Positions 18,832 to 27,640 of a stretch of 64,000 nt of DNA are shown piece by piece (within the stretch, counting starts at the first letter, position 1; each line of letters opens with the position of its first letter). Below the pieces are notes generated by a model, which had not been told where the DNA came from, searched no databases, and worked only from the letters and a program-made list of their open reading frames with translations. Made by a program: the position numbers and the translations under genes. Source of the stretch: Pseudomonas cuatrocienegasensis (GTDB lineage Bacteria; Pseudomonadota; Gammaproteobacteria; Pseudomonadales; Pseudomonadaceae); NCBI RefSeq assembly GCF_900110925.1, contig NZ_FOFP01000005.1, positions 130,581 through 194,580 on the forward strand. Reading direction: 5' to 3'.

Positions 18832-20011
18832 GGAAGGTCTGAAGTAGTCATGTGTTTCTTACTGACTTCAGCCTCTGCTGATTTTGAAAGGGGCTAACCG
18901 ATCAAAAACGATCAGATCGCCCGCTCATTTGTGTATTTCTGGCCTCAGCGATAACCTCGCCGCGGCTATTTCCCACACTACAGGCGCACCTCTCCTACAT
19001 TAGTCAGTAAATGTCTGCGCGCCATCCACAGGTTCGACACCGCGAACAATGTCATCAGTTGCGCCGTGTTCTTTGCCAGACCACGGAAGCGCGTCTTCAC
19101 ATAACCGCACTGGCGCTTGATCACTCTGAATGGGTGTTCGACCTTGGCGCGCACCTGGGCCTTGGCCTTCTCGATCTTGAGCGTGGCTTTGTACAGCGCG
19201 CTGCGCTTACCAGGTTTCTTGTTAGTGCTGCGGCGGGCGACGATCTAGCAGATGACCTTACGGCCTTCATGCTCAGGACGTTTATCGACGCCGGTGAAGC
19301 CCGCGTCACCGCCGACCATGCTTTCATCGCCGTGCAGCAGCTTGCCGACCTGGGTGATGTCCGCCACGTTGGCCGCAGTGCCCACCACGCTGTGTACCAG
19401 ACCGGACTCAGCGGCCACGCCGATGTGAGCCTTCATTCCGAAGTAGTACTACTGGCCCTTCTTGGTCTGGCGCATCTCCGGGTCGCGCTTGCCGTCCTTG
19501 TTCTTGGTCGAGCTCGGCGCATTGATCAGCGTGGCATCGACGACGGTGCCTTGCCGCAAGGACAGACCACGGTCGCCCAGATAGCCATTGATGACGGCGA
19601 GGACGCCAGCAGCCAGTTCGTGTTTCTCCAGCAGCCGGCGGAAGTTGAGGATGGTGGTTTCGTCTGGGATACGCTCCAGGCTCAACCCCGAGAACTTGCG
19701 CAGAATGGTCGTCTCGTACAACGCCTCTTCCATCGCCGGATCGCTGTAGCCGAACCAGTTTTGCATCAGATGGACCCGCAGCATCGCAATCAACGGATAC
19801 GCCGGGCGGCCACCTTCACCTTTGGGGTAGTGCGGCTCGATCAGGGCAATCAAGCCCTTCCACGGCACAAACTGATCCATCTACTCCTTGCGGGTCTGCT
19901 TGCGCTTGCCGGCGTACTCAGCGTCGGCAAAAGTCATCTGCTTCATCGGGAGTCTCGGTGGGTGGAGTCCGGGTATTTTGCCAAAACTAGGAAGCCTTCT
20001 TCAGAGTTTCC
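18832..20011 (-). mobile_element. IS5-family insertion sequence, decayed
   Basis: Terminal inverted repeats are visible: GGAAGGTCTGAAGTAG at 18832 and, on the other strand from 20011, GGAAACTCTGAAGAAGG. Flanks read TTAG/TTAA, both fitting the YTAR target of IS5 elements. The length of about 1.18 kb and the single DDE transposase frame fit IS5. It stands just outside the hrpL end of the type III island. Confidence 0.8.
18978..19946 (-). pseudogene. IS5 transposase with three in-frame amber stops
   Basis: The 323-codon frame from the ATG at 19946 (MKQMTFADAEYAG) to the TAG at 18978 keeps its reading frame throughout but is interrupted by TAG at 19881-19883, 19449-19451 and 19245-19247. Family motifs remain: RIPDETTILNFRRLLE, VVDATLINAPSSTKN, GGDAGFTGVDKR, and the C-terminal KVEHPFRVIKRQCGYVKTRFRG with the third acidic residue. 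No frameshift was seen; every lesion is the same stop codon. It is presumably inactive unless ambers are suppressed. Confidence 0.85.
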
Positions 20012-20054
20012 TTAAAAGGTGTGCCCTAAGGGGGTAGGTTTGAGTGAATAGCGA

Positions 20055-20076
20055 CAGGCTACGTCGCCGTAGCCTG
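20055..20076 (-). terminator. Hairpin downstream of the hrpL-GNAT operon
   Basis: CAGGCTACG-TCGC-CGTAGCCTG is a perfect 9-bp stem with a 4-base loop, about 150 bases past the GNAT stop on the minus strand. There is no long T-run, so termination efficiency is uncertain. The rest of 20012-20229 shows nothing else. Confidence 0.5.
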
Positions 20077-20229
20077 GCCAAAAATCAGCGTGCTGAAGAA
20101 GCGCGCTAACAGCAGGCACAGCTAAGGGCCGTGTGGGGCGACGGCCCCACTGCGCAATCGCCGTGGCCCGGTCTGTCAACGCGCGCGTGCCCACGCATAC
20201 GCGAACACTCGTTGCTCAACGTGGGCGAG

Positions 20230-20811
20230 TCAGACTGCCTCCGAGGCATGCTGCCGAACCGGTACGTTCAGCGACGGCCCCAAGGGCAGGCCAAACAGCA
20301 GCACGTCGGCGCGTTGCTCACCAAAACGGGCGATGTTGGGCAAGCGCGCCCACAGTTGGGCGCCAATCGCCGTGACGATCTTCTGGCTCGGGGTGTTGGC
20401 CGCCATGATCCACGCCACCAGGTTCTCCAGCCCCGCTTGCTGCCCGAGGATGACCGTGGCCTTACAGAGCAACACGCCAATACCGCTACCGAAATGGTCC
20501 GCGCGCACGTAGATGGCCGTTTCCCCGGTGCGGTAACAGGCCTGCGTGCCCCAACTGAAACGGTTGATCGACAACCAGCCAAGGACCTCGCCCCGCCGCT
20601 CATACACGTAGACCGGCAAGCCATCGCGCTTGTAGAGGTTGACGTAAAACTTCACCTCTTCATACGTCATCGGCCGGGTCACCGGCGAGTTGGCGCCACT
20701 GCCCGCCGTCTCATTGAAGATGTTCATCATTGCTTCGAGATCGTTTTCCGTGAACTCGCGAACACCTTTGGGCAGACGTGGCAGCTCGGGCTTAAGGACA
20801 AAGCCGTTCAT
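20230..20811 (-). CDS. GNAT N-acetyltransferase, phosphinothricin acetyltransferase-like, coupled to hrpL
   Basis: A 193-residue GNAT protein. The pattern MMNIFNETAGSGAN near the start, then VYERRGEVLGWLSINRF, the acetyl-CoA site region AIYVRADHFGSGIGVLL and AWIMAANTPSQKIV, match phosphinothricin/amino-acid N-acetyltransferases. It starts at the ATG that overlaps the hrpL stop (TGATG, 20813-20809), with AAGGAGGTG just upstream, so it is translationally coupled to the sigma factor. I recall a pat gene in the hrp region of P. cichorii linked to host-dependent virulence, which would fit. Substrate and whether it is secreted are unknown. Confidence 0.8.
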   Translation of the reverse strand: MNGFVLKPELPRLPKGVREFTENDLEAMMNIFNETAGSGANSPVTRPMTYEEVKFYVNLYKRDGLPVYVYERRGEVLGWLSINRFSWGTQACYRTGETAIYVRADHFGSGIGVLLCKATVILGQQAGLENLVAWIMAANTPSQKIVTAIGAQLWARLPNIARFGEQRADVLLFGLPLGPSLNVPVRQHASEAV

Positions 20812-21365
20812 CAATGCACCTCCTTGGAGTACACGCTGTTTTTGAGCTGCCCGCGCGCCCGCGCCAAGCGTGAGCGGATGGTGCCAATCGGGACATCCAA
20901 GTGCCGCGCGGCGTCCTGGTAGCTGATGTCCGAATCGACCACCAACTGGATGACGGCGCGCATGTCTACCGAGAGTTCTTCGATGGCATCAAGGGTGCGC
21001 CCCAGGGTGCGCTGGTAATCGCTGACATGGCTGGGGTCATGGCCATGCTCCAGGTTTTCCAACTCGGCGTCGGTCAGTTCCATACAGCGGGGCTGGTTGT
21101 AGAACGTCTTGAAAAAGTTGCGCACCAGGTTGGCGGCAATGCCGAACAACCAGGTTTCCGGCTTGGAGGTGCCTTGGTATTTGTGCTGGTTACGCCAGGC
21201 TTCCAGGTACGTCATCTGCATCAGGTCATCGACATCAGCCTGGTTGAATACCCGCTTACTGATGAAGCACCTGAGCTTTTCCTCGCTGCTTTTGGCCAGG
21301 CCACCCAAGTCCAGCGCAATCACACCAATGACTTTACCTTCGCACTGCAGGCTTTTGCTTCCCAC
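20811..21365 (-). CDS. hrpL: HrpL, ECF sigma factor of the type III regulon
   Basis: A 184-residue ECF sigma factor that directs RNA polymerase to hrp-box promoters. Region 2 is recognisable in DVDDLMQMTYLEAWRN and GTSKPETWLFGIAANLVRNFF, and region 4 in SYQDAARHLDVPIGTIRSRLARARGQ (DNA-binding HTH). The start is a GTG at 21365 with GGGAGA 8 bases upstream. A sigma-54-type promoter and two dyads lie upstream, the usual logic in which HrpS activates hrpL. All six hrp boxes found in the window should be its targets. The divergent hrpJ operon begins 264 bases away. Confidence 0.95.
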   Translation of the reverse strand: MGSKSLQCEGKVIGVIALDLGGLAKSSEEKLRCFISKRVFNQADVDDLMQMTYLEAWRNQHKYQGTSKPETWLFGIAANLVRNFFKTFYNQPRCMELTDAELENLEHGHDPSHVSDYQRTLGRTLDAIEELSVDMRAVIQLVVDSDISYQDAARHLDVPIGTIRSRLARARGQLKNSVYSKEVH

Positions 21366-21418
21366 GGTTGTATCTCCCTATCCACACATAATATTTGCCG
21401 AAGTGGCCAGGGAGGGAG

Positions 21419-21434
21419 AGCAGCGAATGTACCA
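21419..21434 (-). promoter_or_regulatory. Sigma-54 promoter of hrpL
   Basis: Read on the minus strand: TGGTACATTCGCTGCT. It has GG and GC separated by exactly 10 bases and matches the consensus TGGCAC-N5-TTGC(A/T) at most positions. The predicted transcript would start near 21408, giving a leader of about 43 bases before the GTG start of hrpL. Confidence 0.75.
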
Positions 21435-21496
21435 ACCATTTATAAAAAACAAGTCGTTGTTTTATAAGGCTTTATAAACAGCAAAAAGGGGGTTTT

Positions 21497-21546
21497 GTGC
21501 CAGTTTTGGCACGCCTGCAAAAAAACCTGTGCCAGATCAGGCACAG
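21497..21546 (-). promoter_or_regulatory. Tandem dyads, likely HrpS enhancer sites
   Basis: Two related palindromes: GTGCCA-GTTT-TGGCAC (21497-21512) and CTGTGCC-AGATCA-GGCACAG (21527-21546). Their centres are 32 bp apart, about three helical turns, at roughly -97 and -129 from the predicted hrpL start. This is the expected place and spacing for enhancer-binding-protein sites. Confidence 0.6.
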
Positions 21547-21567
21547 CCGGCAAAACACTCACAGGGA

Positions 21568-21595
21568 GGAACCGCGAGCGCGCAAATGCCACTCA
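21568..21595 (+). promoter_or_regulatory. hrp box (HrpL promoter) of the hrpJ operon
   Basis: GGAACC-N15-CCACTCA, a perfect match to the HrpL consensus GGAACC-N15/16-CCACNNA, 33 bases before the hrpJ ATG. Confidence 0.9.
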
Positions 21596-21628
21596 GGGCA
21601 CACATGATCCGAGGCGATAGCGCAGCCC

Positions 21629-22747
21629 ATGAAAATCAATTCTCTTCCCGACATGCGGCCAGCCGACCTGGAGCCGCTCCCTCGCCCACCCGTTCAGGAA
21701 ACAGCCAAGTCGTTTGCCCCCAAGAACCCGCTACTCGACTCCATGGAAGAAGTGGCGATGAAGTTCAGCGAAAGCGTGGAGCGCCACAGCAAGGGGCTGG
21801 AGCAGCGGCAAGTGCGTGAATCCAGTAGCGCGCAACGCGTCGAGCGCATCGAGAAGCTGACCGAGATGTACAGCCTGCTCGATAACGGCGAGCAACCCAG
21901 CCTTGAGCAGCAAGCCCGGCGCATGCAGATCCAGATGATGCAGCAAGGCAGCTCGCTGCCTGATCTGCTGAAAATGGCCGATAACGACCCGGCGCGCGCC
22001 GACATCCTGTTGCAACAGGTTGTGCGCATGTCCGCCTCCGGAGGCAGCGAAGCCGATCATGAGCACGCCCAAACACTGCTTGATGAACTGCGCCTGACCC
22101 ATGGCGACAAGATTCGCGCCGGCTTTAATACCGCCAGCGCCATCGCCCTGTTCAGCAGCGACCCGCAACAGCGCAGCCTGATGCGTCAACTCTATTACAA
22201 GGCAATTATCGGCCAGCAACCCTTGGCCAGCCTGCTCGAAGCCTTGCTCGAACGCTTCAACGAGGATCAGCTCAGCCGTGGCCTGCGCACCTTGCAACGG
22301 GCATTGGCCGACGACATCGCCGCCCTCGCCCCGTCACTCCCAGGCGGGGTGCTGCGCTCGATGCTGCGCAGCCTGGGCGCCAGCGGCCAATTGAATAACC
22401 TGCTGAAAGCCTGCCTGGCCTTGCTCGAACGCCTGGCCAAGAAGTCCCCCGACAGCAGCATGACTGCACTGGGTATGAGCAAACGGATATTGCGTTTCTG
22501 CGGTAATGGCTTCTTCGCCCGCGACCTGACGTTGCTTGCCGAAGAAACCATGGGCCGCACGCCCAACCTCCAACCGCTGTTCTTCAACAGCCTGTACCCG
22601 CTGCTGCAAAACCTGCCCCTGGCGCTGTGGAAAGACCTGAAAACCCGGCAGAACGGCCTGCGCCTGCTGCAGGGTTTGATGGATGAGCTGGCTCACCAGG
22701 AGCGCAAGGCCATGGGCCTGGATGATGGCGGGAGGGTCATCCAATGA
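21629..22747 (+). CDS. hrpJ: HrpJ, type III gatekeeper (SctW/YopN-InvE family)
   Basis: A 372-residue cytoplasmic protein of the SctW gatekeeper family, which sets secretion order and is needed for harpin and translocator export in P. syringae. The N-terminal 60 residues are disordered and polar (possible secretion signal), followed by the helical HrpJ/InvE domain containing VRMSASGGSEADHEHAQTLLDEL (in two halves around residue 140). It is the first gene of the hrpJ operon behind a perfect hrp box. Its stop overlaps the hrcV start by ATGA. Confidence 0.9.
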   Translation: MKINSLPDMRPADLEPLPRPPVQETAKSFAPKNPLLDSMEEVAMKFSESVERHSKGLEQRQVRESSSAQRVERIEKLTEMYSLLDNGEQPSLEQQARRMQIQMMQQGSSLPDLLKMADNDPARADILLQQVVRMSASGGSEADHEHAQTLLDELRLTHGDKIRAGFNTASAIALFSSDPQQRSLMRQLYYKAIIGQQPLASLLEALLERFNEDQLSRGLRTLQRALADDIAALAPSLPGGVLRSMLRSLGASGQLNNLLKACLALLERLAKKSPDSSMTALGMSKRILRFCGNGFFARDLTLLAEETMGRTPNLQPLFFNSLYPLLQNLPLALWKDLKTRQNGLRLLQGLMDELAHQERKAMGLDDGGRVIQ

Positions 22748-24849
22748 TCCGCCTCATCCATGCCCTCAATAACCTGGCGCTGGCCGTTATGCGGCGCACG
22801 GAAATCGTCGGCGCAATCATGGTCATGGCCATCGTATTCATGATGATTCTGCCCTTGCCCACCGCCCTGGTGGACGTGCTGATCGCGCTGAACATCTGTA
22901 TATCTTCCTTGCTGATCGTGCTGGCGATGTACCTGCCGCGCCCGCTGGCGTTCTCCACCTTCCCGGCCGTGCTGCTGCTAACCACCATGTTTCGCCTGGC
23001 CCTGTCGATTGCCACCACCCGCCTGATTCTGCTGCAACAGGATGCCGGGCATATCGTTGAGGCATTCGGCAGCTTCGTGGTGGGTGGCAACCTGGCGGTG
23101 GGCCTGGTGATCTTCCTGATCCTGACCATCGTCAACTTTCTGGTCATCACCAAGGGCTCGGAGCGGGTGGCTGAAGTAGCGGCACGCTTCACCCTGGACG
23201 CCATGCCCGGCAAGCAGATGTCCATCGACAGCGACCTGCGCGCCAACCTGATCAACGTTCGCGAGGCGCGCCATCGGCGTGAGCAACTGTCCAAGGAAAG
23301 TCAGTTGTTTGGTGCCATGGACGGCGCGATGAAGTTCGTTAAAGGTGATGCCATCGCCGGCCTGGTGATCGTGTTCATCAACCTGATCGGCGGGTTTTCC
23401 ATTGGCGTGCTGCAGCACGGCATGGAAGCTGGCGACGCCATGCACCTGTATTCGGTGCTGACCATCGGTGACGGCTTGATCGCGCAGATCCCCGCGCTGC
23501 TGATCTCCCTGACCGCCGGCATGATCATCACCCGTGTAGCCCCGGACAGCCAAACGGCCGATGCCAACATCGGCCACGAAATCGCCGAGCAGCTCACCAG
23601 CCAGCCCAAAGCCTGGGTGTTCTCCTCCATCGGCATGATGGGCTTCGGCCTGATACCGGGCATGCCGACCCTGGTGTTTGCCAGCATCAGCCTGCTGTGC
23701 CTGTTCAGCGGGCTGATCCAGTTATGGCGCATACGCCAGAAAGAGCTGTATCAAAACCAGATCGGTGCTGCCCGCAATGGCGCGCCCGAACTCAATGGCC
23801 GCGAAGATATCCGGCGCTTCAACCCGGCACGGGCCTACCTGTTGCAGTTCCATCCCAGCCACAAGGGGGCACTAGAACTCGACACACTGATTCAAGGCAT
23901 TCGCCAGTGCCGCAACACCCTGGTGCATAACTTTGGCCTGACCCTGCCGTCGTTTGACATGGAGTTCGTCGAGCACTGTGAGATCGACGAGTTTCGTTTC
24001 TGCGTATATGAAGTGCCGTTTATTCGCGCCACCCTGTCGCTGACCCACCTGGCGGTCGATGTGCGTGATGTAGAGGCAGATCAGCCCGGCGAACGCGGCC
24101 GGGTTGAGCGCGACGAAGCCCAGTGGATCTGGGTTGATGCCAACGACCCGCTGTTTACCGACGAGGACATCGTCGGCATCAAGCCCTACGACCTGATTCT
24201 GGAGCGCATGGGCCGCGCCTTTCAGGCCACCGGCCCACAATTTATCGGCCTGCAGGAAAGCAAGGCGATCCTCAGTTGGCTGGAGTCCGAACAACCCGAA
24301 CTGGCGCAGGAGCTGCAACGCACCTTGCCATTGGCGCGCTTTGCCGCCGTGCTGCAACGCCTCTCCGCCGAACTGGTATCACTGCGCTCGGTCAGGCCGA
24401 TTGCCGAAACCCTGATCGAGCAAGGCCAGCATGAACGCGACCTGAATGCCCTGACCGACCATGTACGCATCGCCCTCAAGGCACAGATCTGCCATCAACA
24501 CAGCGAAGCCAACACCCTCAACACCTGGCTGGTGACCCCGGAAACCGAAGTGTTGCTGCGCGATGCCCTGCGCCAGACGCAGAACGAATCCTACTTTGCC
24601 CTGGAACCCGAGCTTGGCAGTGCGCTGCTCGAACAACTACGCGAAGCCTTCTCCCTGCACGCCAACCCGCCGTCCAGCCCCAAAGTCGTTCTGCTGGTCG
24701 CCCAAGACCTGCGCAGCCCCTTGCACAGCCTCTTGGCAGACGAGTTCAACCACGTACCCGTGCTGTCTTTCGCCGAGTTGTTGTCCACGGTGCAAGTCAA
24801 GGTTCTTGGTCGCATCGACCTGGATGAAGCACACGCCCTGATGGCCTGA
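22744..24849 (+). CDS. hrcV: HrcV, export gate protein (SctV/FlhA family)
   Basis: A 701-residue inner-membrane protein forming the nonameric export gate. The N-terminal half has about eight membrane segments plus the FHIPEP-family cytoplasmic loop (GSERVAEVAARFTLDAMPGK, then VREARHRREQ near residues 145-180). The C-terminal half from about residue 340 is the cytoplasmic ring domain that docks substrates and chaperones. Length is normal for the family. Overlapping start with hrpJ indicates translational coupling. Confidence 0.95.
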   Translation: MIRLIHALNNLALAVMRRTEIVGAIMVMAIVFMMILPLPTALVDVLIALNICISSLLIVLAMYLPRPLAFSTFPAVLLLTTMFRLALSIATTRLILLQQDAGHIVEAFGSFVVGGNLAVGLVIFLILTIVNFLVITKGSERVAEVAARFTLDAMPGKQMSIDSDLRANLINVREARHRREQLSKESQLFGAMDGAMKFVKGDAIAGLVIVFINLIGGFSIGVLQHGMEAGDAMHLYSVLTIGDGLIAQIPALLISLTAGMIITRVAPDSQTADANIGHEIAEQLTSQPKAWVFSSIGMMGFGLIPGMPTLVFASISLLCLFSGLIQLWRIRQKELYQNQIGAARNGAPELNGREDIRRFNPARAYLLQFHPSHKGALELDTLIQGIRQCRNTLVHNFGLTLPSFDMEFVEHCEIDEFRFCVYEVPFIRATLSLTHLAVDVRDVEADQPGERGRVERDEAQWIWVDANDPLFTDEDIVGIKPYDLILERMGRAFQATGPQFIGLQESKAILSWLESEQPELAQELQRTLPLARFAAVLQRLSAELVSLRSVRPIAETLIEQGQHERDLNALTDHVRIALKAQICHQHSEANTLNTWLVTPETEVLLRDALRQTQNESYFALEPELGSALLEQLREAFSLHANPPSSPKVVLLVAQDLRSPLHSLLADEFNHVPVLSFAELLSTVQVKVLGRIDLDEAHALMA

Positions 24850-24859
24850 TGGAGTCCCT

Positions 24860-25834
24860 ATGGAAGCGCAAAAACACTACGAACTACGGGTTCTGACCGG
24901 CCTGCACCGGGGCGCGGCATTGCCCTTGAATGGCGATCAATGGTGCATCGGCTCATCCAGCGAGGCCGACCTTGCACTCTACGACCCCGGTATCAAGGAC
25001 AGCCACTGCATGCTGCGCCTGGTGGACAGCACCTGGTCGCTGGCCAGCAGCGAAGGGCCCGTCACCGACAGCGAAGGCCACAAGATCGAGGGCACCACCG
25101 AGCTGGAGCCAGGCACCCCCTTTGCCCTCAATGGCGTGTGGCTGTCGGTGCTCAGCGCCAACACCGAATGGCCGCCCGAAGACGAGCAAGCGCCCGCATC
25201 TGCCCACGCCCTGGCCAGCCCCTTTACAGAAGACGCCGAGCCGCAATACGCCGCCGATGAGCAAGCGCCCACGCATCTGGTGGCAGAACGCGACGCCCCG
25301 GCCGCCAAACCGGCGCCGCGCTCGCTGCTGGGGCTTGGGCTGCTGGCCGGCTCGCTGGTGGTGTTTCTCGGCGCGCTGTCCTGGCTGGTCAACCGCGAAG
25401 AACCCGCCCCGCCCGCACCACTGCAACCGCCCAAGGTGGTTCTCAAGGATGCAGCCGAGGTCAAGCAGGTCCTGAGCAAAATGCTGGCCGAGCGCGAGCT
25501 GCACACACGCGTCAGCCTGGAGGAGGAAGACGGCAAGATCCTCCTGCACGGGCCGTTCGAGGAGGACGACCTGCTGCAGTCCACCTCGCGCATGCTGCTG
25601 CACTTCGACCGCCAGTACAGCACCCCGCTGCCTGTGCTAAACACACTGCCAGTGGCCACGCCGGCCCTACCCTTCACCCTCATCCAAATCAACAACACGC
25701 ACCTGGCCAGCGTGCTCACCAGCGATGGCCGACGCCTGTTCCTGGGCGATGAGGTCGATGGCGTGCGCTTTGTCGATATCAACGAACATAGCGTGGTGTT
25801 CGAGGGTGAGCGGCGTGTGGAGGTGAGCTGGTGA
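24860..25834 (+). CDS. hrpQ: HrpQ, inner-membrane ring protein (SctD-like)
   Basis: A 324-residue bitopic protein. The N-terminal FHA-like cytoplasmic domain (about residues 1-100, with GSSSEADLALYDPGI) is followed by an acidic/proline linker, a single membrane helix near 158-175 (LGLGLLAGSLVVFLGALSWL) and a periplasmic part with ring-building folds. SctD proteins form the larger inner-membrane ring with SctJ (HrcJ, present in the other operon). It is 10 bases from hrcV, and its stop overlaps the hrcN GTG start. Confidence 0.9.
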   Translation: MEAQKHYELRVLTGLHRGAALPLNGDQWCIGSSSEADLALYDPGIKDSHCMLRLVDSTWSLASSEGPVTDSEGHKIEGTTELEPGTPFALNGVWLSVLSANTEWPPEDEQAPASAHALASPFTEDAEPQYAADEQAPTHLVAERDAPAAKPAPRSLLGLGLLAGSLVVFLGALSWLVNREEPAPPAPLQPPKVVLKDAAEVKQVLSKMLAERELHTRVSLEEEDGKILLHGPFEEDDLLQSTSRMLLHFDRQYSTPLPVLNTLPVATPALPFTLIQINNTHLASVLTSDGRRLFLGDEVDGVRFVDINEHSVVFEGERRVEVSW

Positions 25835-27189
25835 GCGCATCGCCCACCGCGCGCCTGGACGCCTGGCGCCAGGCACACCGCGAGCGCCTGCAACGCTGTG
25901 CGCCCGTGCAGATCATGGGCCGTATTGCCGGGGTCAACGGTATCCTCCTACACAGCCACATGCCCCAGGCGCGCATCGGCGATTTGTGCGAAATCCGCCG
26001 CGCCGATGGCAGCGAGGTGATGGCCGAAATCGTCGGCTTCGATCGCCAGCACACCTTGCTCGCCGCCCTCGGCGCGCTGGACGGGATAGCCATCGGTGCG
26101 CCGGTTCGGCCGCTGTTCCAGCCCCACAGCCTGGTGGTGGGCGACCACCTGCTGGGCGCGGTGCTCGATGGTTTCGGCCGCGCGCTCAGCGCGGACGGGC
26201 CTTCGGCCTTTGCCCTGGCCGGTGCGGTCGGCGCCCAGCCGGTGATCCGCGATGCGCCGCCAGCCACCGAACGGCCGCGCATCGAAACGGCCCTGAGCAC
26301 CGGGCTGCGCGCCATCGACGGGCTGCTGACCCTCGGCGAAGGCCAGCGGGTGGGCCTGTTCGCCGGGGCCGGCTGCGGCAAGACCACTCTGCTGGCGGAG
26401 ATGGCGCGCAACACCCCCTGCGAGACGATTGTGTTTGGCCTGATTGGTGAACGCGGCCGAGAGCTGCGCGAGTTTCTCGACCACGAGCTGGACGAGCAAC
26501 TGCGCGCGCGCACCGTGCTGGTCTGCGCCACCTCGGACCGCAGCAGCATGGAGCGCGCCCGTGCGGCCTTTACCGCCACCACCATTGCCGAAGGTTTTCG
26601 CCAGCAGGGCAAATCGACCCTGCTGATCATCGACTCGCTCACCCGTTTCGCCCGCGCCCAGCGCGAGATTGGCCTGGCCAGCGGCGAGCCGGCCGGTCGC
26701 GGCGGGCTGCCGCCGTCGGTCTACAGCTTGCTGCCGCGCCTGGTCGAGCGCGCCGGGCGGACCCGCACCGGGGCCATCACCGCCTTGTATTCGGTGCTGA
26801 TCGAACAGGACTCGATGAACGACCCGGTGGCCGATGAAGTGCGCTCGCTGCTGGACGGCCATATCGTGCTTTCGCGGCGCCTGGCCGAGCGCGGCCATTA
26901 CCCGGCCGTGGACATTCTGACCAGCCTGAGCCGCACGATGAGCAATGTGGTGGGAACCGAACAGCTCAAAGCGGCCACACAGATACGCAGACTGTTGGCG
27001 GCTTATCAGCAGGTGGAAATGTTGATCAAGCTGGGGGAGTACCAACAGGGGAACGATCCACTGACCGACTTCGCCGTACACAGCCGTGAGCAGGTCATGG
27101 ATTTTCTGCAGCAATCGCTACGAGACCCGGTGTCGCTGGACGACACCCTGGACCACCTCATACAGGTAACTGCTGATGTCCCACGATGA
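25831..27189 (+). CDS. hrcN: HrcN, type III ATPase (SctN)
   Basis: A 452-residue F1-beta-like ATPase that strips chaperones and unfolds substrates at the base of the apparatus. Walker A is FAGAGCGKTTLL (about residues 173-184), and the Walker B/catalytic region is LLIIDSLTRFARAQRE with ASGEPAGRGGLPPSVY (about 260-295). The start is GTG at 25831 in a GTGA overlap with hrpQ, with GGAGGTGAG upstream. hrpO begins inside its last 14 bases. Confidence 0.95.
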   Translation: MSASPTARLDAWRQAHRERLQRCAPVQIMGRIAGVNGILLHSHMPQARIGDLCEIRRADGSEVMAEIVGFDRQHTLLAALGALDGIAIGAPVRPLFQPHSLVVGDHLLGAVLDGFGRALSADGPSAFALAGAVGAQPVIRDAPPATERPRIETALSTGLRAIDGLLTLGEGQRVGLFAGAGCGKTTLLAEMARNTPCETIVFGLIGERGRELREFLDHELDEQLRARTVLVCATSDRSSMERARAAFTATTIAEGFRQQGKSTLLIIDSLTRFARAQREIGLASGEPAGRGGLPPSVYSLLPRLVERAGRTRTGAITALYSVLIEQDSMNDPVADEVRSLLDGHIVLSRRLAERGHYPAVDILTSLSRTMSNVVGTEQLKAATQIRRLLAAYQQVEMLIKLGEYQQGNDPLTDFAVHSREQVMDFLQQSLRDPVSLDDTLDHLIQVTADVPR

Positions 27190-27640
27190 CCTTGATCTGC
27201 TGGATTCGGCCAATGACCCGCAGATGGAAACCCTTGGCCAGACCCTCGATGTCCTGGCGCCGATCCGGCGCCACCGCTTGACCCTCGCCGAACAGGCCTG
27301 GCGCCGCCAGAACCAGGTGCTCAAGGCCCTGCACAGCCGCCTGCAACAAATGACCCAGGACATCGCATCACTGCACCACGCCTATCGCCAGTCACGCATT
27401 GAGCAGCGCCAGCGACATGCCAACCGACCCTTGCCCCTGAGCGAAATGAATGCCTGGCTGGCCCAGGAGCGGCAGGCCATCCGGCATATCGAGCGCAGCG
27501 AAAAGCACCTGAGCACCCTGCAGCATGAATACCGCCAGCAGCACATCTGGACCCAAGACAGCCACCAGGAGCTGCGCCAACGCCAGCGTGATGTTGAAAA
27601 GCTCGACTACCTGCTGGATCTCGTACAGGAGGCGTCATGA
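27176..27640 (+). CDS. hrpO: HrpO, ATPase stalk protein (SctO family)
   Basis: A 154-residue, highly charged, almost wholly helical protein with heptad-like leucines and many Gln/Arg residues. This is the coiled-coil hairpin expected of the SctO/FliJ stalk linking the ATPase to the export gate. Sequence is poorly conserved in this family, so the call rests on position between hrcN and hrpP, size and coiled-coil character. It overlaps hrcN by 14 bases and hrpP by 4. Confidence 0.85.
   Translation: MSHDDLDLLDSANDPQMETLGQTLDVLAPIRRHRLTLAEQAWRRQNQVLKALHSRLQQMTQDIASLHHAYRQSRIEQRQRHANRPLPLSEMNAWLAQERQAIRHIERSEKHLSTLQHEYRQQHIWTQDSHQELRQRQRDVEKLDYLLDLVQEAS

Noticed and set aside
20012..20229. tRNA gene or attachment site at the island border
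   Set aside because: No cloverleaf or CCA-ended tRNA could be found by eye at either border (also checked 49956-50440), and no direct repeats were seen.
21491..21520. Apparent sigma-54 site TGGCAC ... TTTGC upstream of hrpL
   Set aside because: GG and GC are 17 bases apart instead of 10; TGGCAC here is a half-site of the dyad. The site at 21419-21434 has correct spacing.
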